From NCBI RefSeq assembly GCF_040958095.1, contig NC_091217.1, positions 8,370,235 to 8,434,234 of the forward strand: a stretch of DNA of 64,000 bases, read 5' to 3'. The stretch is from Procambarus clarkii. Taxonomy: Eukaryota; Arthropoda; Malacostraca; Decapoda; Cambaridae. The translations under genes were made by a program, and so were the position numbers. Numbering within the stretch: position 1 is the first letter of the stretch; every line of letters begins with the position of its first letter. Below, one piece after another: positions 44,346 to 56,365 of this stretch. The notes beneath the pieces are model-generated. The model had not been told where the DNA came from. It saw only the letters and a program-made list of their open reading frames with translations, and ran no database searches.

Positions 44346-44496
44346 AACAAAGCTGCCATAATTTCTGCTGTACAGGTTTCATAAGTGCCTGCTTAAATCC
44401 ATGGTAAATCATTGTCTAAGATTTTCCTACAGCAGGGCTGCTGCACAATCATCTTGTGTGGGGGATTTTCATTAAGGAAATGGTCAACCTCAGGGA

Positions 44497-44745
44497 GAGC
44501 CACTCGGCCGAGCGGACAGCACGCGGGACTTGTGATCCTGGGTTCGATTCCAGGCGCCGGCGAGAAACAATGGGCAGAGTTTCTTTCACCCTATGCCCCT
44601 GTTACCTAGCAGTAAAATAGGTACCTGGGTGTTAGTCATCTGTCACGGGCTGCTTCCTGGGGGTGGAGGCCTGGTCGAGGACCGAGCCGCGGGGACACTA
44701 AAAGCCCCGAAATCATCTCAAGATAACCTCAAGATAACCTTGCTT
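44497..44745 (+). mobile_element. tRNA-derived SINE, family 1, full length
   Basis: Head with CGGCCGAGCGGACAGCACGC, B-box GGGTTCGATTCC, body GCGCCGGCGAGAAACAATGG and CACCCTATGCCCCTGTTACC, tail CCCGAAATCATCTCAAGATA with a second AACCTCAAGATAACC repeat. The flanks both include AACCTCA, a possible target duplication that overlaps the tail repeat. Confidence 0.93.
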
Positions 44746-45002
44746 TCCTTTTACTTTAATAAACAAACAAATCATGGGCTAAATAGCAGTGATGGCTACA
44801 CGTGCTGTTTATTTCATATGAATATTTGGCTTGCGTAGTTCTTAGCAATTAGTTCTTAGCGGCCATAGCCATTTGTCTCGTCCGGTTCGCCGTTTCTAGA
44901 AGATTCTTTGCTAAAGCTTCAGTGGCAACATTTTTTTTTTTTAGTCGCAGATTAGTTTAATATTAGTGTTGCCCGTCTAGGTACACTCACGCTCGGGGTT
45001 GG

Positions 45003-45179
45003 TTGTGTACACTGCTTGATGGAGTTCTGGGAGTTCAACTCACCAAGCCCTCGTCTACTCACCAAGCCCGGCCCGAGGCCAGGCTTGACTTGAGAGTTTG
45101 GTCCACCAGGCTGTTGCTTGGAGCGGCCCGCAGGCCTACATACCCACCACAGCCCGGTTGGTCCGGCACTCCTTGAAGA
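45003..45179 (-). mobile_element. LINE family A, 3' end
   Basis: The minus strand encodes GVPDQPGCGGYVGLRAAPS and QTLKSSLASGRAW, nearly identical to the copy at 38452. It is truncated just before that block, and a short duplication of the CTCACCAAGCCC segment is seen in the 3' end. Confidence 0.78.
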
Positions 45180-46061
45180 TTCCGGCACACTGTGATAGTC
45201 AGAGGACTTTCGCCAGGGGAGATACGTTTATAGACTGACGATGGAAAGAGATTCTTAAAAGTTGCGTCATGTGGCAGAAGGAACAGTTGTGGTGGAACGT
45301 GGGGGCAGAGGATGGTTGGATTTAACACTTGGACAGTAATGTTAGTTTCGCCGAGATCTCTAGCTGGTCACATTGACCCACTAACTGGTTAAAGGCGAGA
45401 GTAGAATTCCACAACTGCTCAAAGATTTTGGCGGAGATTCGATTGCTTTGATCGTGATTTATTTTAGACGGGTTAGCTAATCTTAAAGAAGACTGAACAG
45501 TTTGAAATCTAATGTGCAGCTCATTGGCGGTTTAAGAAATTAACTACTCCGTATATATTGTAATTTGCTTGAAATGTTTAACCTCACGAGGAATTCATTT
45601 TTTATTTCCCTGCTCGTGCTTGTGTTTAAGGGGTCGGCTGGCGCTAGCGACACGTGTCCCATCCCAGCAATAGAATACTTTTACGTAGTGTCGCGTGGTC
45701 AGCGGTAATTTACGGTCCGTTAGCGTCAGTTACAGTATGGGCGAGTATTTCCTAAGTGTGTTGGCGGTGGCAGGCATGTGACGCTTGTGGTCTTGGCGAG
45801 AGTTTGAAGCGAGTGCACTGTAGCGTGAATATCTTGGCTTGACGGTAGGGGTGTGATGAGGGCGGTGTGGTGTAGGGTTTAGCTCCAGTTCTGTCAGTAG
45901 GGGTTATAAACTTAAGCATGTGCTGAAACGTTGTTTAGTTGTGTACTAAATGTTAAAAACATGTAATCCTGATTATGCATGATGAAATATGTTTATACAG
46001 ACAAAGCCATATCGTGCGTCCGTATGATCAGGTAGATAATGTTCTACGTCTTTCATTTCAG
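45180..46061 (+). other. Probable intron, 3' part
   Basis: Unique sequence leading to the acceptor at 46060-46061 with the pyrimidine-rich tract TCTACGTCTTTCATTTCAG. Confidence 0.35.
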
Positions 46062-46124
46062 AGCTACGTAGACTATTATTCTGAAAATGATTATTTCTGC
46101 CCTGATTATAACGTCGATGCGAAA
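46062..46124 (+). CDS. Candidate 21-codon internal exon of the same host gene
   Basis: The segment lies between a strong acceptor (TTTCATTTCAG) and a consensus donor (AAA then GTGAGT). It is exactly 63 bases and has no stop in the frame that follows from the exon at 18675 (phase 0 in, phase 0 out). The peptide starts SYVDYYSEND and ends DYNVDAK; it is tyrosine- and aspartate-rich, low-complexity sequence. A short symmetrical exon of this kind can be skipped without shifting frame, so it may be a cassette exon. I cannot assign a family. The chance of both splice sites, frame and length agreeing by accident is not negligible in 64 kb. Confidence 0.45.
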
Positions 46125-47039
46125 GTGAGTATCACCATGTAGCTGTTGGGGACGTCTGGTGGTGGGAGAACGTTGACAGTCGCATAATTAATAAGCAAGC
46201 AAGCAAGGTGGGTGGACTTAATTTATGGCAGTCTTAGTCTTCGCCGGAACCACTGAGAGAGAGCTGGTCGACCAACTCCAGCCTTGTCAAGTAACCACAA
46301 GACGTAGCTGTCACCAGCAGTAGCCATCTTTGCTGTATACATAATCTTGGTCACGTAAGGGTGTGAGTGATGAACGGTTATCGTGGAAGTGCAGTTCCTT
46401 GGTAATTATTTCTATTTGTTGCGTTATGCGCCACTTGTAGTTAGTATGCACTTGAGTGTGGATTTGTTGACCATTCTGTACTACCGGACCAGCTTAGTGT
46501 GTCTGCGATGTAAGGTAGGGTAAGTTTATTCAAATACAAATTTGTCATGAAGTGCCTTAACATTAAAGGTAAATGCTGATCTTTGAGTAATTGGGAAACT
46601 GAGGAATGTTTTATAGTGCTTTTAAATATTGAAGTTTCGTACAATATTGAAGATAAATATTTTGATAGATAAGTGATTTAAATGGATTTACTTTAAAACT
46701 GACTACGAAACTGCGCTCAATCTCTTGTACTACTGAAATAAGTCGTCTGAAGAATAACTTGTCTGGACGGTGCTTTATTGACCATTATTGTATTTAACAA
46801 TTTTCAGTCTACCTAAAACGCAGGATATATTATCACTGAATGATTCTTGTATCGGTGACAGCATTTCGCATATGCGCTTCTCGTGTCTATTTTACAACGG
46901 TAAAAGTTAACATTCATAGGATTTGTTAGGGTTAAGGTAAACTCGAACTGTAATGTGGCATCCAGCAGGATGTGGTTGGTGTAGAGTATTGCTGGCTGCT
47001 GGCACTTGCCGTCCACCAGAGTCCCACCAGAGTCCCACC
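46125..47039. other. No gene seen
   Basis: Unique sequence. No exon with comparable splice sites and frame was found downstream in the window. Confidence 0.35.
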
Positions 47040-47245
47040 CGGTCGTAGTGACAGTATTGAATCCGTGACGAGGATTCGAACCTGCGTCCGGGAGCATCCT
47101 AGACACTGCCTTAATCGACTGAGCTACTTTTTACCCTGTCGTATCTCAGTCGATTAAGACAGTGTCTAGGATGCTCCCGGACGCAGGTTCAAATCCTCGT
47201 CACGGCCCTTATGGATTTGTCCATTTGATGCATCACGTTAGTGTG
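47040..47245. mobile_element. tRNA-like palindromic element
   Basis: Arms 47063-47123 and 47145-47205 are inverted copies, 61 bases each with two mismatches, around a 21-base loop. Each arm contains a tRNA-like sequence: CTCAGTCGATTAAGG-type A-box region and GCAGGTTCGAATCCTCGTC B-box region. The right side continues into CCCTTATGGATTTGTCCATT and GATGCATCACGTTAGTGTGA. The same layout occurs at 59648-59783. It does not fold as one functional tRNA. Confidence 0.8.
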
Positions 47246-49179
47246 ATCTCTGTGTGTCATAAACACTGAATTCTTACCCAGCCACAGTCCGATTTACAAT
47301 GGGTGTTGTGCGGGCAAGGGTATGTTCTATGACCATACGATCAAGTTGTCACCTTATAAGTCTGCCCCCCCCCCCCCTCCTGACGTGCCAACTTGCCTAA
47401 ACTTTGTTTCCAATTATAATATGGTGGAAGGGACCTATGCTTTAGTTTCATTATAATGACCCGCCAGCGTTACTGGTACCAGACATAGCGGAAGGAACGA
47501 GCCTTGTCGCAAAAAATTGAAACGTGGTGTTACGACAGCTTGAAGCAGTGTAAAAACATTTAGTTACGCATTTCCCCCAACGTGGAAAATATTATTCGTG
47601 AGTAGGTTAATGTTTGTCGCAGATTCAGTTGAAACACCCCCCCCCCTTTCCCCATGTGTCCGGAAGCCGGCATGCTTTTTTATTGGCAAATTGTATTGCA
47701 CATTTGCAAGCTCATTTGGAACACGTGCCAGAATGCTTGTTAGTGTATTTAATTAATAAGCGCTTAAATTCAGTTTAAAATTTGCATTGTTAATAGTTAA
47801 TTAGCACGGTATGTGGGACTGATGCTGCTGCATTTTTCAGATTTTAGTATATTAGAGCTGCCTCGCCATGAGTTAATAGTTGTAATCTCTGTGAAAGCTG
47901 TTCTTGATAGGTTGCTATGGCAACTCCATTAGTGGCTCATTGTTAGATCCTCCCCCTGGTCTTCAGCTGATTACCTGCCATAATTGCTTTTCGGCAGGGA
48001 GCTTTGAAGGAGTTAACTCCAGCACGGCCATTAGGGACACTCACCAGTAAAATGCTGGTTTGTTTAGCATCTTACTTTGGTACATTTGAGAGTTAACGCT
48101 TTCTCCTTCCTTCCCTTCCCTTCCCCCAAGCCTCCTGTTTCTTCTTCCCGTCCCGCTGCTTTAACAGCCCGCCTCCCGTGTTTGTGGATTGGAGACTAAT
48201 TATCCTTGAGTGCCTCCTACCACCACTCTACCTGCGCACACGCCAATGCCACGACACTTTGACATTATTCTGAACTTAACATATAAGTATTTTTCGTTGA
48301 CATTCGCCTCCCACGCTTATATTAACTTATTTGTCCGTGCATGTGGCCTTCTCTTGGTCTGTCTGCGCTCACCCCCCCCCCCCCTTCACATGCTCCAACA
48401 TTCGCCCCCCCCCCTCTCCCGGTGGTCCCAACATTCGTCCCCCCACCCCCCACCCCGCCGAGTGCTGTCATAACTCGCCGTTTGCGCCTCACCTCAGCAT
48501 TGTCGCCCCCGTGATAGGCAGGCGGGGGAAGGCTGATCAATACGTTGGAGCGCGGGGCGTGCTTGACCCCCACAACACAAGTTCGTTGTGTTTACATGGA
48601 AGTGTGTGTGTATCAACCTATTTGATAGTTGATACACGGCTGTATCAACTTGTTGTCCTTCTCGATCCTAAATCCTGCCTCTTGTACACTGACATACGTT
48701 GCACTAGATGTATTGTCAATTATAATTGTCTTTGCAACAGCTTTTGGTAAAGGGATTATCATTCAGCGAGATGTGTTGGATTGTTGCTTAGGTTTTTGTT
48801 CCATGGCGTGTCGTGGGTGGGCCGTGTTCAGGCTTTGGTGTGAGGGGTAGCAGCGGGGGAAGATCCGTCATATCCAGCTCGTCTGATCCCCCTTCCCGGA
48901 TATCTGCACCTGTTGGCCGCAGCCATCATTGTCGTCCTGCGGGTCCTTGCATCACATTGCTCTGCCTCCCGACTGGTTATACAGCTGCTACCGAGCCTTT
49001 GTTCTCCACGTAATGGTTTCTCCAGCTTGTCCATGTGTACTTGACCGTTTCTGCGGCGCCTCGTTATGACTTGATGTACGTTTGTATACTTAATTAGGTT
49101 CGTTCAACATGCTCAGTATATTACAGCGGGCGAGTGAGGCTGACTTGACAAGAAGAAAATTTAATAACCCACGGTGAAG

Positions 49180-49210
<31 letters not shown>

Positions 49211-50842
49211 TTCTGATGGGTTTGTTGGTGGGCGTGAAGCTCGCGAGTTTGTCGACGCATGTCAGGGAGATACTTTTATTGTCTTATCAAGTTGCTGCTC
49301 CGGGTTTATAGAGATGGCTTCTAGGCGTTCCTGGCTTCTGGGAGCTGTAAAGTTGTCAAGAGGCTGGTGGTGTGTAGGCGGTGCTCACCTAGTTGTGTTT
49401 GTGGGGGATTGTGCTCTATTTAGTCCCGCCTCTCAACTGTCAAGCAAGTGCTGTGCAGATTCCTGAGCGGGTGGTGCTGTGGACAGGTGGTGGTGGTGAT
49501 TTAAATTCAGGAGGTAGAGGTAACTAGGTGTAAAGGTATTAGTAACGCCTTCCCTGGCGTATGGTGTACGCATGGGAAACCATCCTCGTTTGGTGCATGG
49601 TATTCCATGCACCAAGCTGAGTGCACTCGCTCTCCCTGGCATGTGCGCCCTCCGTGGCCTCTCCCTGGGATGTGCGTCCTCGCGGTCTTTCCCTGTGATG
49701 TGCGCACTTGACGTAACAATCGTATCATTTGTTTAATCCGGTTGGTATAGTCTTTTAAAAAGTGGTTGGGAGTTCGGTACGTTAATCCAGCGGAGATGCC
49801 GTGGTCTTAATCCACCCCTGAAGCTTGGCCCTTTTATTTTTTGTTTTACTGACTGAAGAGTGAGAAACTAAAGGAACTTAATTGGGATTAAGGCGGTGGT
49901 GTGGTTTGGTTGGTGGGGCGGCGTTCACCTGGCACCGTTCCAGTCACTCTGACCTACCCGCCACCATACACTGCTCATGTTCGCTGCTGACACCGGCCTC
50001 CCCTCGTCAGTACCCCCACTGGTACACGAAATGAGTTAATGTAAGGTGTAACACGGTGTTCGGGCGTGGAAGGTGGCAGAGCACACGCGGTAGTAGTCCA
50101 GCCAAGAGGGTTATTGTGTTGGACATGGGAACCAATTTGATATATTCTTTTAACAAGACGTTAGGTGCTAGCTTGGCGCGCTCGTGTAGTGTGCGACGCT
50201 GCCGTCTTTGCAAGTTGCAGATGCAATTGTGGGTGTGGTGCGGGAATAAGTGCAGGGCAGGCCTTAACTGGTTAAGGAGTCGGGACTGGTGGCGACTGAG
50301 GTGGTTGGCAGACCGTGGAGATGGCCTTGGCGGCGGGTACGTGGGGGAGTGAGACAGCCCTGGTAACTGCTCATGGTGTTGCCTTCGCTCGACACTACCC
50401 ATCGCTCGAGGCCACGCTGTAATTTGCTGATCACTATCAAACCTTAAAGAAATGCGGGTTAGGGTAAATAAAATATGTATTTAGTAAAACTCGTGTACTA
50501 CTTGGGGGGGGGGGTGCCTTTACCTATCTGGGGGGGGGATGGGAGTGTGTGTGTGTAAATTTAAATTTTGCCCAGAGGAGCGAGTTTATTGGGCAGCGCC
50601 ACTCATCTTGAGTGGACATACCGCCATAGCAGCATGTACAACACTCCCCAATAGGAAGAAAACCCGCTGGGTTGTTCATCGTGTGTGTGTGTAAGGTTGC
50701 AGAAGAATGGTGACCGCCATTAATTAAGTTTTAGGAGACCTAGGGGCGTGGGTGTAGAATTCGACGAACTAGTTGAACAGGTTCTGCAGAGCTGTTTGCC
50801 TGCTGTAGAGACAATTTAGATGTTCAGAGTTCGTCATACCAG
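47246..50842. other. No gene accepted
   Basis: Unique sequence with C runs (47365, 48371, 48405), CT-rich stretches around 48100-48130 and a 29-base T run at 49179-49207. Open frames at 48331-48750 (plus) and 50007-50402 (minus) are proline- or histidine-rich and follow base composition. Confidence 0.4.
49179..49207. repeat. Poly-T tract
   Basis: 29 consecutive T bases. No SINE body was recognised next to it. Confidence 0.95.
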
Positions 50843-50920
50843 CAAGTGCCGTGTTCATGGTTCATTTAAGTATTTGTGTATTTGTGTTCATGGTTCATTT
50901 AAGTATTTGTGTATTTGTAG
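50843..50920. repeat. Two tandem copies of a 33-bp unit
   Basis: GTTCATGGTTCATTTAAGTA followed by TTTGTGTATTTGT occurs twice in a row. Confidence 0.9.
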
Positions 50921-51019
50921 AGCGGTTTGTTTTAAGTAGAAAGTAATTTATGAGAAGTACAGAATACCTAAATTTTAGAGAAATATGTGAACTGCAATCA
51001 ATTTATTGGTAATTGGAGC

Positions 51020-51215
51020 ATTCCTAGAGGAGGATTCATGAAGTAACTTGCGTGACCACTTAAGAAACCAGTGCATCTTTCCTCAACTATGACACCGTAG
51101 TATGTATTTATTAAACAGTTTTGAGTTCCGAAGAGCAGTGAGGTTATCAACATTAATAACCTCGGGATGAGAACGACCTCGCAGCGTTTCCAGCTGTTTA
51201 GTAAATAAAGACTGA
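51020..51215. mobile_element. Diverged MITE relative
   Basis: Left side GAGGATTCATGAAGTAACTTG, then TGCATCTTTCCTCAACTATG and TATTTATTAAACAGTTTTGAG, a layout parallel to the MITE at 56547 (CAGATTCACGAAAGCACTTA, ATTATTAAACAGTTAATGAG). The right terminal repeat is not recognisable. Confidence 0.5.
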
Positions 51216-51934
51216 GCCGTCATGGTCGAGGTATGATATAGGTGTTTCATAGGCGCGGACAAGTTCTTGATAATCCTGATCCCGGAGCTAGCGTTTTGTG
51301 TCCTTTTTAAAATAAAATATTTATTTAGATACCAAACGTGTCTTTAGTAGGTAAGTTGGGCGTGGGCGAACAGCAGCTGTTTAGTGTTAAAACGATTTAG
51401 TTTTTAGTTATGTGATGATGGAAACAGCAATGGGTGCAGCTGTAGAGGCTCTACACAGTACTGTATACATTAGCTGGTGGGTAAGGGTCCTCTCGATCCC
51501 TCATCAATCAACACTGATGTAAACACCAGTCGCACAGGGAAAGTTCAACGTTGGGGATGGGAGGAGGGTGCTCAAGGGCTATAACTCTTAGGGGTACCTG
51601 GGAGGGAAGATGGCGCGCAGTGTGTGGGGCTGGCGCGATAGTAACAGGGCAACCCGTCCTCACTTGGTACACTGCATGTTGACGTCAAAATCCTCAGCAA
51701 ACAAAAGGGTATTTATGAATCATAGCGACTCGGTCACGTTTTCTATGCTCGGTGTATAGATTAGTTTCGATCGTTTTAGTGCATCACTTTCCATTCGTTG
51801 AGGCTAAACGAATGATACATCTGTGGCTAAACAGCAGATATATACATGTATACATCTCCTTCACGTGCGATTGTACGCTCCTAGCTCGTACCATCCCTGC
51901 TTCTGTAGCTATCAGCCACATAGGATTAGTTTTT
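51216..51934. other. No gene seen
   Basis: 51640-51720 has a satellite-type start (CAACCCGTCCTCACTTGG, TTATGAATCA) related to the 14380-15480 cluster. AGATGGCGCGC at 51608 resembles a YY1-type promoter motif, but no exon follows that I can support. Confidence 0.35.
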
Positions 51935-52015
51935 TTTCTCTACCACAGACGTGGCATTTACAATGCTAAACAGCATAAATACATTTTCTTCTGTCCTCCA
52001 TGGACAGGGTTAGAG
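51935..52015 (-). mobile_element. Short interspersed repeat with poly-A end
   Basis: Second copy of the family at 4780-4900: CTACCACAGACGTGGCATTT, TACATTTTCTTCTGTCCTCC and ATGGACAGGGT. On the minus strand it ends in A8. Confidence 0.7.
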
Positions 52016-52564
52016 ATCAGTTAAACATATAGTTCAGGGATTTATTGTGTGTGGGAGGACTTGCGATACTGTTCTCTTTTATTACTTAGTCCTAACTTGT
52101 TAAACTGTCTTCATTTTTTTTTAGAATGTCATAAGGTTACCCGTGCTGTAAAATTGTATTGTTAAGCGCGACGTTGCGTGCTGGTGCCGGTATGGTTAAA
52201 ATGTTTGTAAGGGTAAAACTATTCCTGTCAGCTGGCCACTGCTTGACGAGGCAAATGGCGACGTGTTTACCCTTATGTCGTGTGAAGCGGAAGTGGCTGA
52301 CAAATATGCTGGGCGACGCTAGCACAAAGATAACATTATTGTTGGGTGCTCCCGTGACAAACTATCTAGGAAGCAAAATACACTGGCGGCAACCCTCTTG
52401 CATAACCAGACTACCACAAGGCACAGCCTCCCGCGTCTGACGCCTCTATAGCCACCCTCGCTACCACTCCACGTCAACCACCCCCATTCTGGCCTCCAGC
52501 CCTCTCCCGTTCCTCTGCACTTGTTCCCACGCCCCCTCTTCCACTACCTTCCCCCCCCCCCACA
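52016..52564. other. No gene accepted
   Basis: A plus-strand frame at 52159-52440 is open for 93 codons with no recognised content. The last 100 bases are C-rich and lead into the minisatellite. Confidence 0.35.
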
Positions 52565-53176
52565 CCCCTGATGCTCTATTCTGCCCCTCCTCCTCCCCCT
52601 GATGCTCTCCTCATCCCCTCCTCCCCCTGATGCTCTCCTCACCCCCTCCTCCTCCCCCTGATGCTCTCCTCACCCCCTCCTCCTCCCCCTGATGCTCTCC
52701 TCATCCCCTCCTCCTCCCCCTGATGCTCTCCTCATCCCCTCCTCCTCCCCCTGATGCTCTCCTCATCCCCTCCTCCTCCCCCTGATGCTCTCCTCATCCC
52801 CTCCTCCTCCCCCTGATGCTCTCCTCACCCCCTCCTCCTCCCCCTGATGCTCTCCTCATCCCCTCCTCCTCCCCCTGATGCTCTCCTCATCCCCTCCTCC
52901 TCCCCCTGATGCTCTCCTCACCCCCTCCTCCTCCTCCCCCTGATGCTCTCCTCACCCCCTCCTCCTCCCCCTGATGCTCTCCTCACCCCCTCCTCCTCCC
53001 CCTGATGCTCTCCTCACCCCCTCCTCCTCCCCCTGATGCTCTCCTCATCCCCTCCTCCTCCCCCTGATGCTCTCCTCATCCCCTCCTCCTCCCCCTGATG
53101 CTCTCCTCATCCCCTCCTCCTCCCCCTGATGCTCTCCTCATCCCCTCCTCCTCCCCCTGATGCTCTCCTCATCCCC
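52565..53176. repeat. 31-bp pyrimidine-rich minisatellite
   Basis: About 20 copies of a 31-bp unit with the core CTCCTCCCCCTGATGCTCTC. Copies alternate between CTCATCCCC and CTCACCCCC, and blocks of each variant are clustered, as expected from unequal exchange. One copy has an extra CTC triplet. Confidence 0.96.
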
Positions 53177-55739
53177 TACTCTTCTACTCGGTGCTCTTTT
53201 TTTCCTCCCCCGCCCCCTTCCCCTGATGTTCACCCTTCCTGGTGCTCCATTCCCCTTCCTGTCTTCCCCCTTCTTTACTGGGTGAGATTTTAAATTTATT
53301 ATATCGTATAGCTATTTTTTTATTACTTGTGACTAAAGGTGAAACTCGTTAACATTTAATTACTTGCCTTTATTTTCAAGGGTGTAAGACTTGTCAGTTG
53401 AATTGTAGCTCTAGATTTGGTAAGAGATTATCAGAGCATTGTTTCTGTTAGGGCAGTGTTGGTTTAGTTGTGATCAGAGATGGTTGTACCAGAGTGCGGC
53501 TTGGCGCTAAATTGTTCTACTGACTAATTACTTGCCAAGCTGCCAGTGTTGTCTGCCTCGGGCTAGCGCCTCTCCTCACGCCTCTTATATATTATTGAGG
53601 TGTCTTTGTGTTCTCTGGCCCCAGTACTGCCAGTTAACGTGGTTATTTGTCCTTGCATTCCACGCGTCACCTGGTGACGGGAGGCAGGTTATGGCGTGCG
53701 TTTCGGCAATGTCCCTAGCAGGTGTTGTGTTAGTGTTACAGGTGTGGGGTAGGATGAGGCTCGAGTTATCAGCAAGCTTGTGCTGTTGACGTAACATGAG
53801 GGTGGAGTTGTGCTCTTTGCCACGTCATGCTTTAGTTGCATTGATAACACCACTGCTTATGCATGGTGTTTCGCTCAGTTTGCACCACTGTAGCTTCAAC
53901 CACGCCCCCCCCCCCCCATGCGCACTTTTGTAAACAGCCAATCTTCCCCCTGTTAACAGCCTCCCCAATCAACCGCCCATCTTCCTCCGGCAACAACCAC
54001 CAGTCATCTCACTCTCTCCTCCATCACTCTTGATAACCCTCTCCCCATTACCACCCCACTTCCATCACACACAACCACCGCCACAATCCTTTCCACCACA
54101 CATCCCCCCCCACACTACTTACATTTCCTCCCCCCCCCCCATCTCTTGCATCCCCGTCCCACAACCCCCAACATAGCTTGCATCTAGACAGTTTAAGCTT
54201 CATAACGGAAGGGCAACATGGATTTGGAGGGGACAGGTTACCAAACGAAAAGAAATTAAGGCTGGGTAGACTTGTTTTCCTCGTTAAAAATAATTTGATC
54301 ATATATCTCATAAAAGCCATGTGTTCAAGCTGAACTGTTGCTATACTTGGATGTCGGAAAATAAAGGGTCGGTTTCAGGTAAGGGTTTTTTCTACAATAG
54401 CTAGTTTTTTCTGCCATTTCTGACGCTTTGTCGAGGTGGTCCTTCATAAAATTACAGGTAAAGGGCTCTTATGGCAATATATGCAGCTTCTGTAAGATGG
54501 AAACTGGAATTGCAACGACCTTGAATCAGCTCCTCATACGCCTCATGATCAAAATGGAGAAACTACAGAGCTTTTCAGGAAGATTTGTGCTGAGACGAAG
54601 GCCTAGCCTACAAAGCTTAAGGAATTAAACCTCAATCTTAGATCATAAATATTAGGGATATAATCACTGTATAAAAGTTAATGAGAATAGACAAATCGGT
54701 CAAGGACAGCCTCCTTAAAAATTGAGAGCAGAGCCCTCGCAATTCTAGCTTAGCTTTAATACACTGTACTCCCCTTCATAACGTCTAGGGTAGCTGCACA
54801 AATGCAGATGTACCTAAATGTGTTAATAAAAAGAATGCAGAGCAAGAGGACATAGATAAAAGCTGGACGAGCAAATTAAATAGTGAATGACTTCTCCATC
54901 CTCAAATTTTGAAGCTAGATTTAACCGAATGGAAAGTTCAGCCAAGTCAGTTGGACTAAGTTGTAGGTAGCCTGTTAGGTAAGCTCCCGTCGATCCCCCT
55001 TACCCTAACCTTCTCCACCCTCCCACCATCTCTCCTGTGATGTGTGATGGCCCGGGAAATTCCTTTATACAACTGAAAGTTTGATTTTGACATTAGTTAG
55101 GTCGTGCATGTTATTGCCGCCTCTTGTTCATCCTCCACATTTCATCCTTTTGTCATACATTGGTAGAGTATAAAAGGAAAAGGAATGTGGAGGAGAACAA
55201 TATTGTGGGTGTTTGGAGTGGCCGTAGGGTTTATGGGCTCGTATACCTCACAGCCTGTGGCGGCACGGCTTCCTCAGTTGCCTAGCCTCAAAGTCCTGGT
55301 CTTCCTAGACCCTTCCTCCATCTCTGGTCTGCCTTGTTTCACGCCCTCTCAACCCTTCTGCTATTGGCCCCTACCCACCAACCCCGCGTAGTATTCCTCC
55401 TCTGTCTCCGCTAACCCCCATTTGGTTTAAATTTGTGCCGCGTTAGGTTAAGATTGGTTGGGAATGTTTATACAAGATACATCTCAACCATTTTTATTTA
55501 GAGCAAACGAGGAGTGTAATACAGGTGTTCGCAAGTTGTTGGGCAAGTAGGTAGGTCGTGAAGATGAGAAACGTTGGAGCAGCAGCAGCAGCAGTATTAG
55601 CTCAAGATGCTGGAGGTGGTGCTGTAGTGGGGCCCAGGAGGCAAGTAGGTAATTAGGTTGAGGGCTGCACACGTCCCAGGGGTCTTGAGATACGTGTGCT
55701 GCCCACACTGTGTGCCTTCCTTCCTTCCCCTGCTGGACA
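53177..55739. other. No gene accepted
   Basis: C-rich stretches at 53900-54150 and otherwise unique sequence. A TATAAAAG at 55169 has no initiator at the proper distance. The (CAG)n-like GCAGCAGCAGCAGCAG run near 55578 is short. Confidence 0.35.
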
Positions 55740-55743
55740 CGAG

Positions 55744-55850
55744 TATAAAAGTGCGGAGGTTGCGCGTGCGCTTCACACCACCATGTATTGGCGTCGAACA
55801 CTGACCTTATGGGAGGGGAGAAGGTGGGAGTGGTAAGGGTCGTGTTTCTC
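55744..55850 (+). promoter_or_regulatory. TATA promoter candidate with short leader ORF
   Basis: TATAAAAG starts at 55744. A TTCACA initiator-like site places its A at 55775, 31 bases downstream. Six bases later CACCACCATGT gives a strong start context. The frame from 55782 runs MYWRRTLTLWEGRRWEW and reaches a stop that overlaps a GTGGTAAGG donor-like site, so a spliced version would end at TG. No downstream exon was found. Confidence 0.35.
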
Positions 55851-56365
55851 GCCCGCCAACTGCTGGCATGAAACCCTCGTGTCTTTTCTGTCCAGTGTTG
55901 TACCCTTAGTATTTGTATGCTTTAGAACCTTTCATACCTATAGCTGGTTGATAAATGGTGTTTTGGGGCGTTCATCTGGTCTGTTATAATTATGCCCGAG
56001 TGAGACAGAGCCGCCATGGACCAAGGTGATAAGTGTGGATGCAGCAGCAGATATGAGCCGCCAACGACGTGTGCTGTAACACGGGCTGGCTTTGTTGGGT
56101 TGTAAGTGCATATTTGACTTTCTCGACCCCAGCTCATTGTGTGTTCTCCCCTCTCCTTCCCTCCATCTATTCGGCTCTTTACTCCTCGGGATATAAAGGC
56201 TAAGTAGAAAGCATATTTATGAGGTAGGTGTGCGTGAGAGAAACTAGGGGGGGGGGGAAGCAGGAGATTCAGCTCTTGGACCCCCCCCCCTATGTTTTCA
56301 GCCGCTCTTGCAACAACTCCCGATTTAGGTTTTCCTGGCCTTTAAATTGTCATTGTAATTAGATG

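Noticed and set aside
47063-47205. Pair of real tRNA genes in divergent orientation
   Set aside because: The arms lack a full cloverleaf, and the same unit with the same outer border is repeated at 59648-59783, so it is a repeat element.
55169-55200. TATAAAAG as a promoter
   Set aside because: No initiator or start codon lies at the expected distance, unlike the site at 55744.
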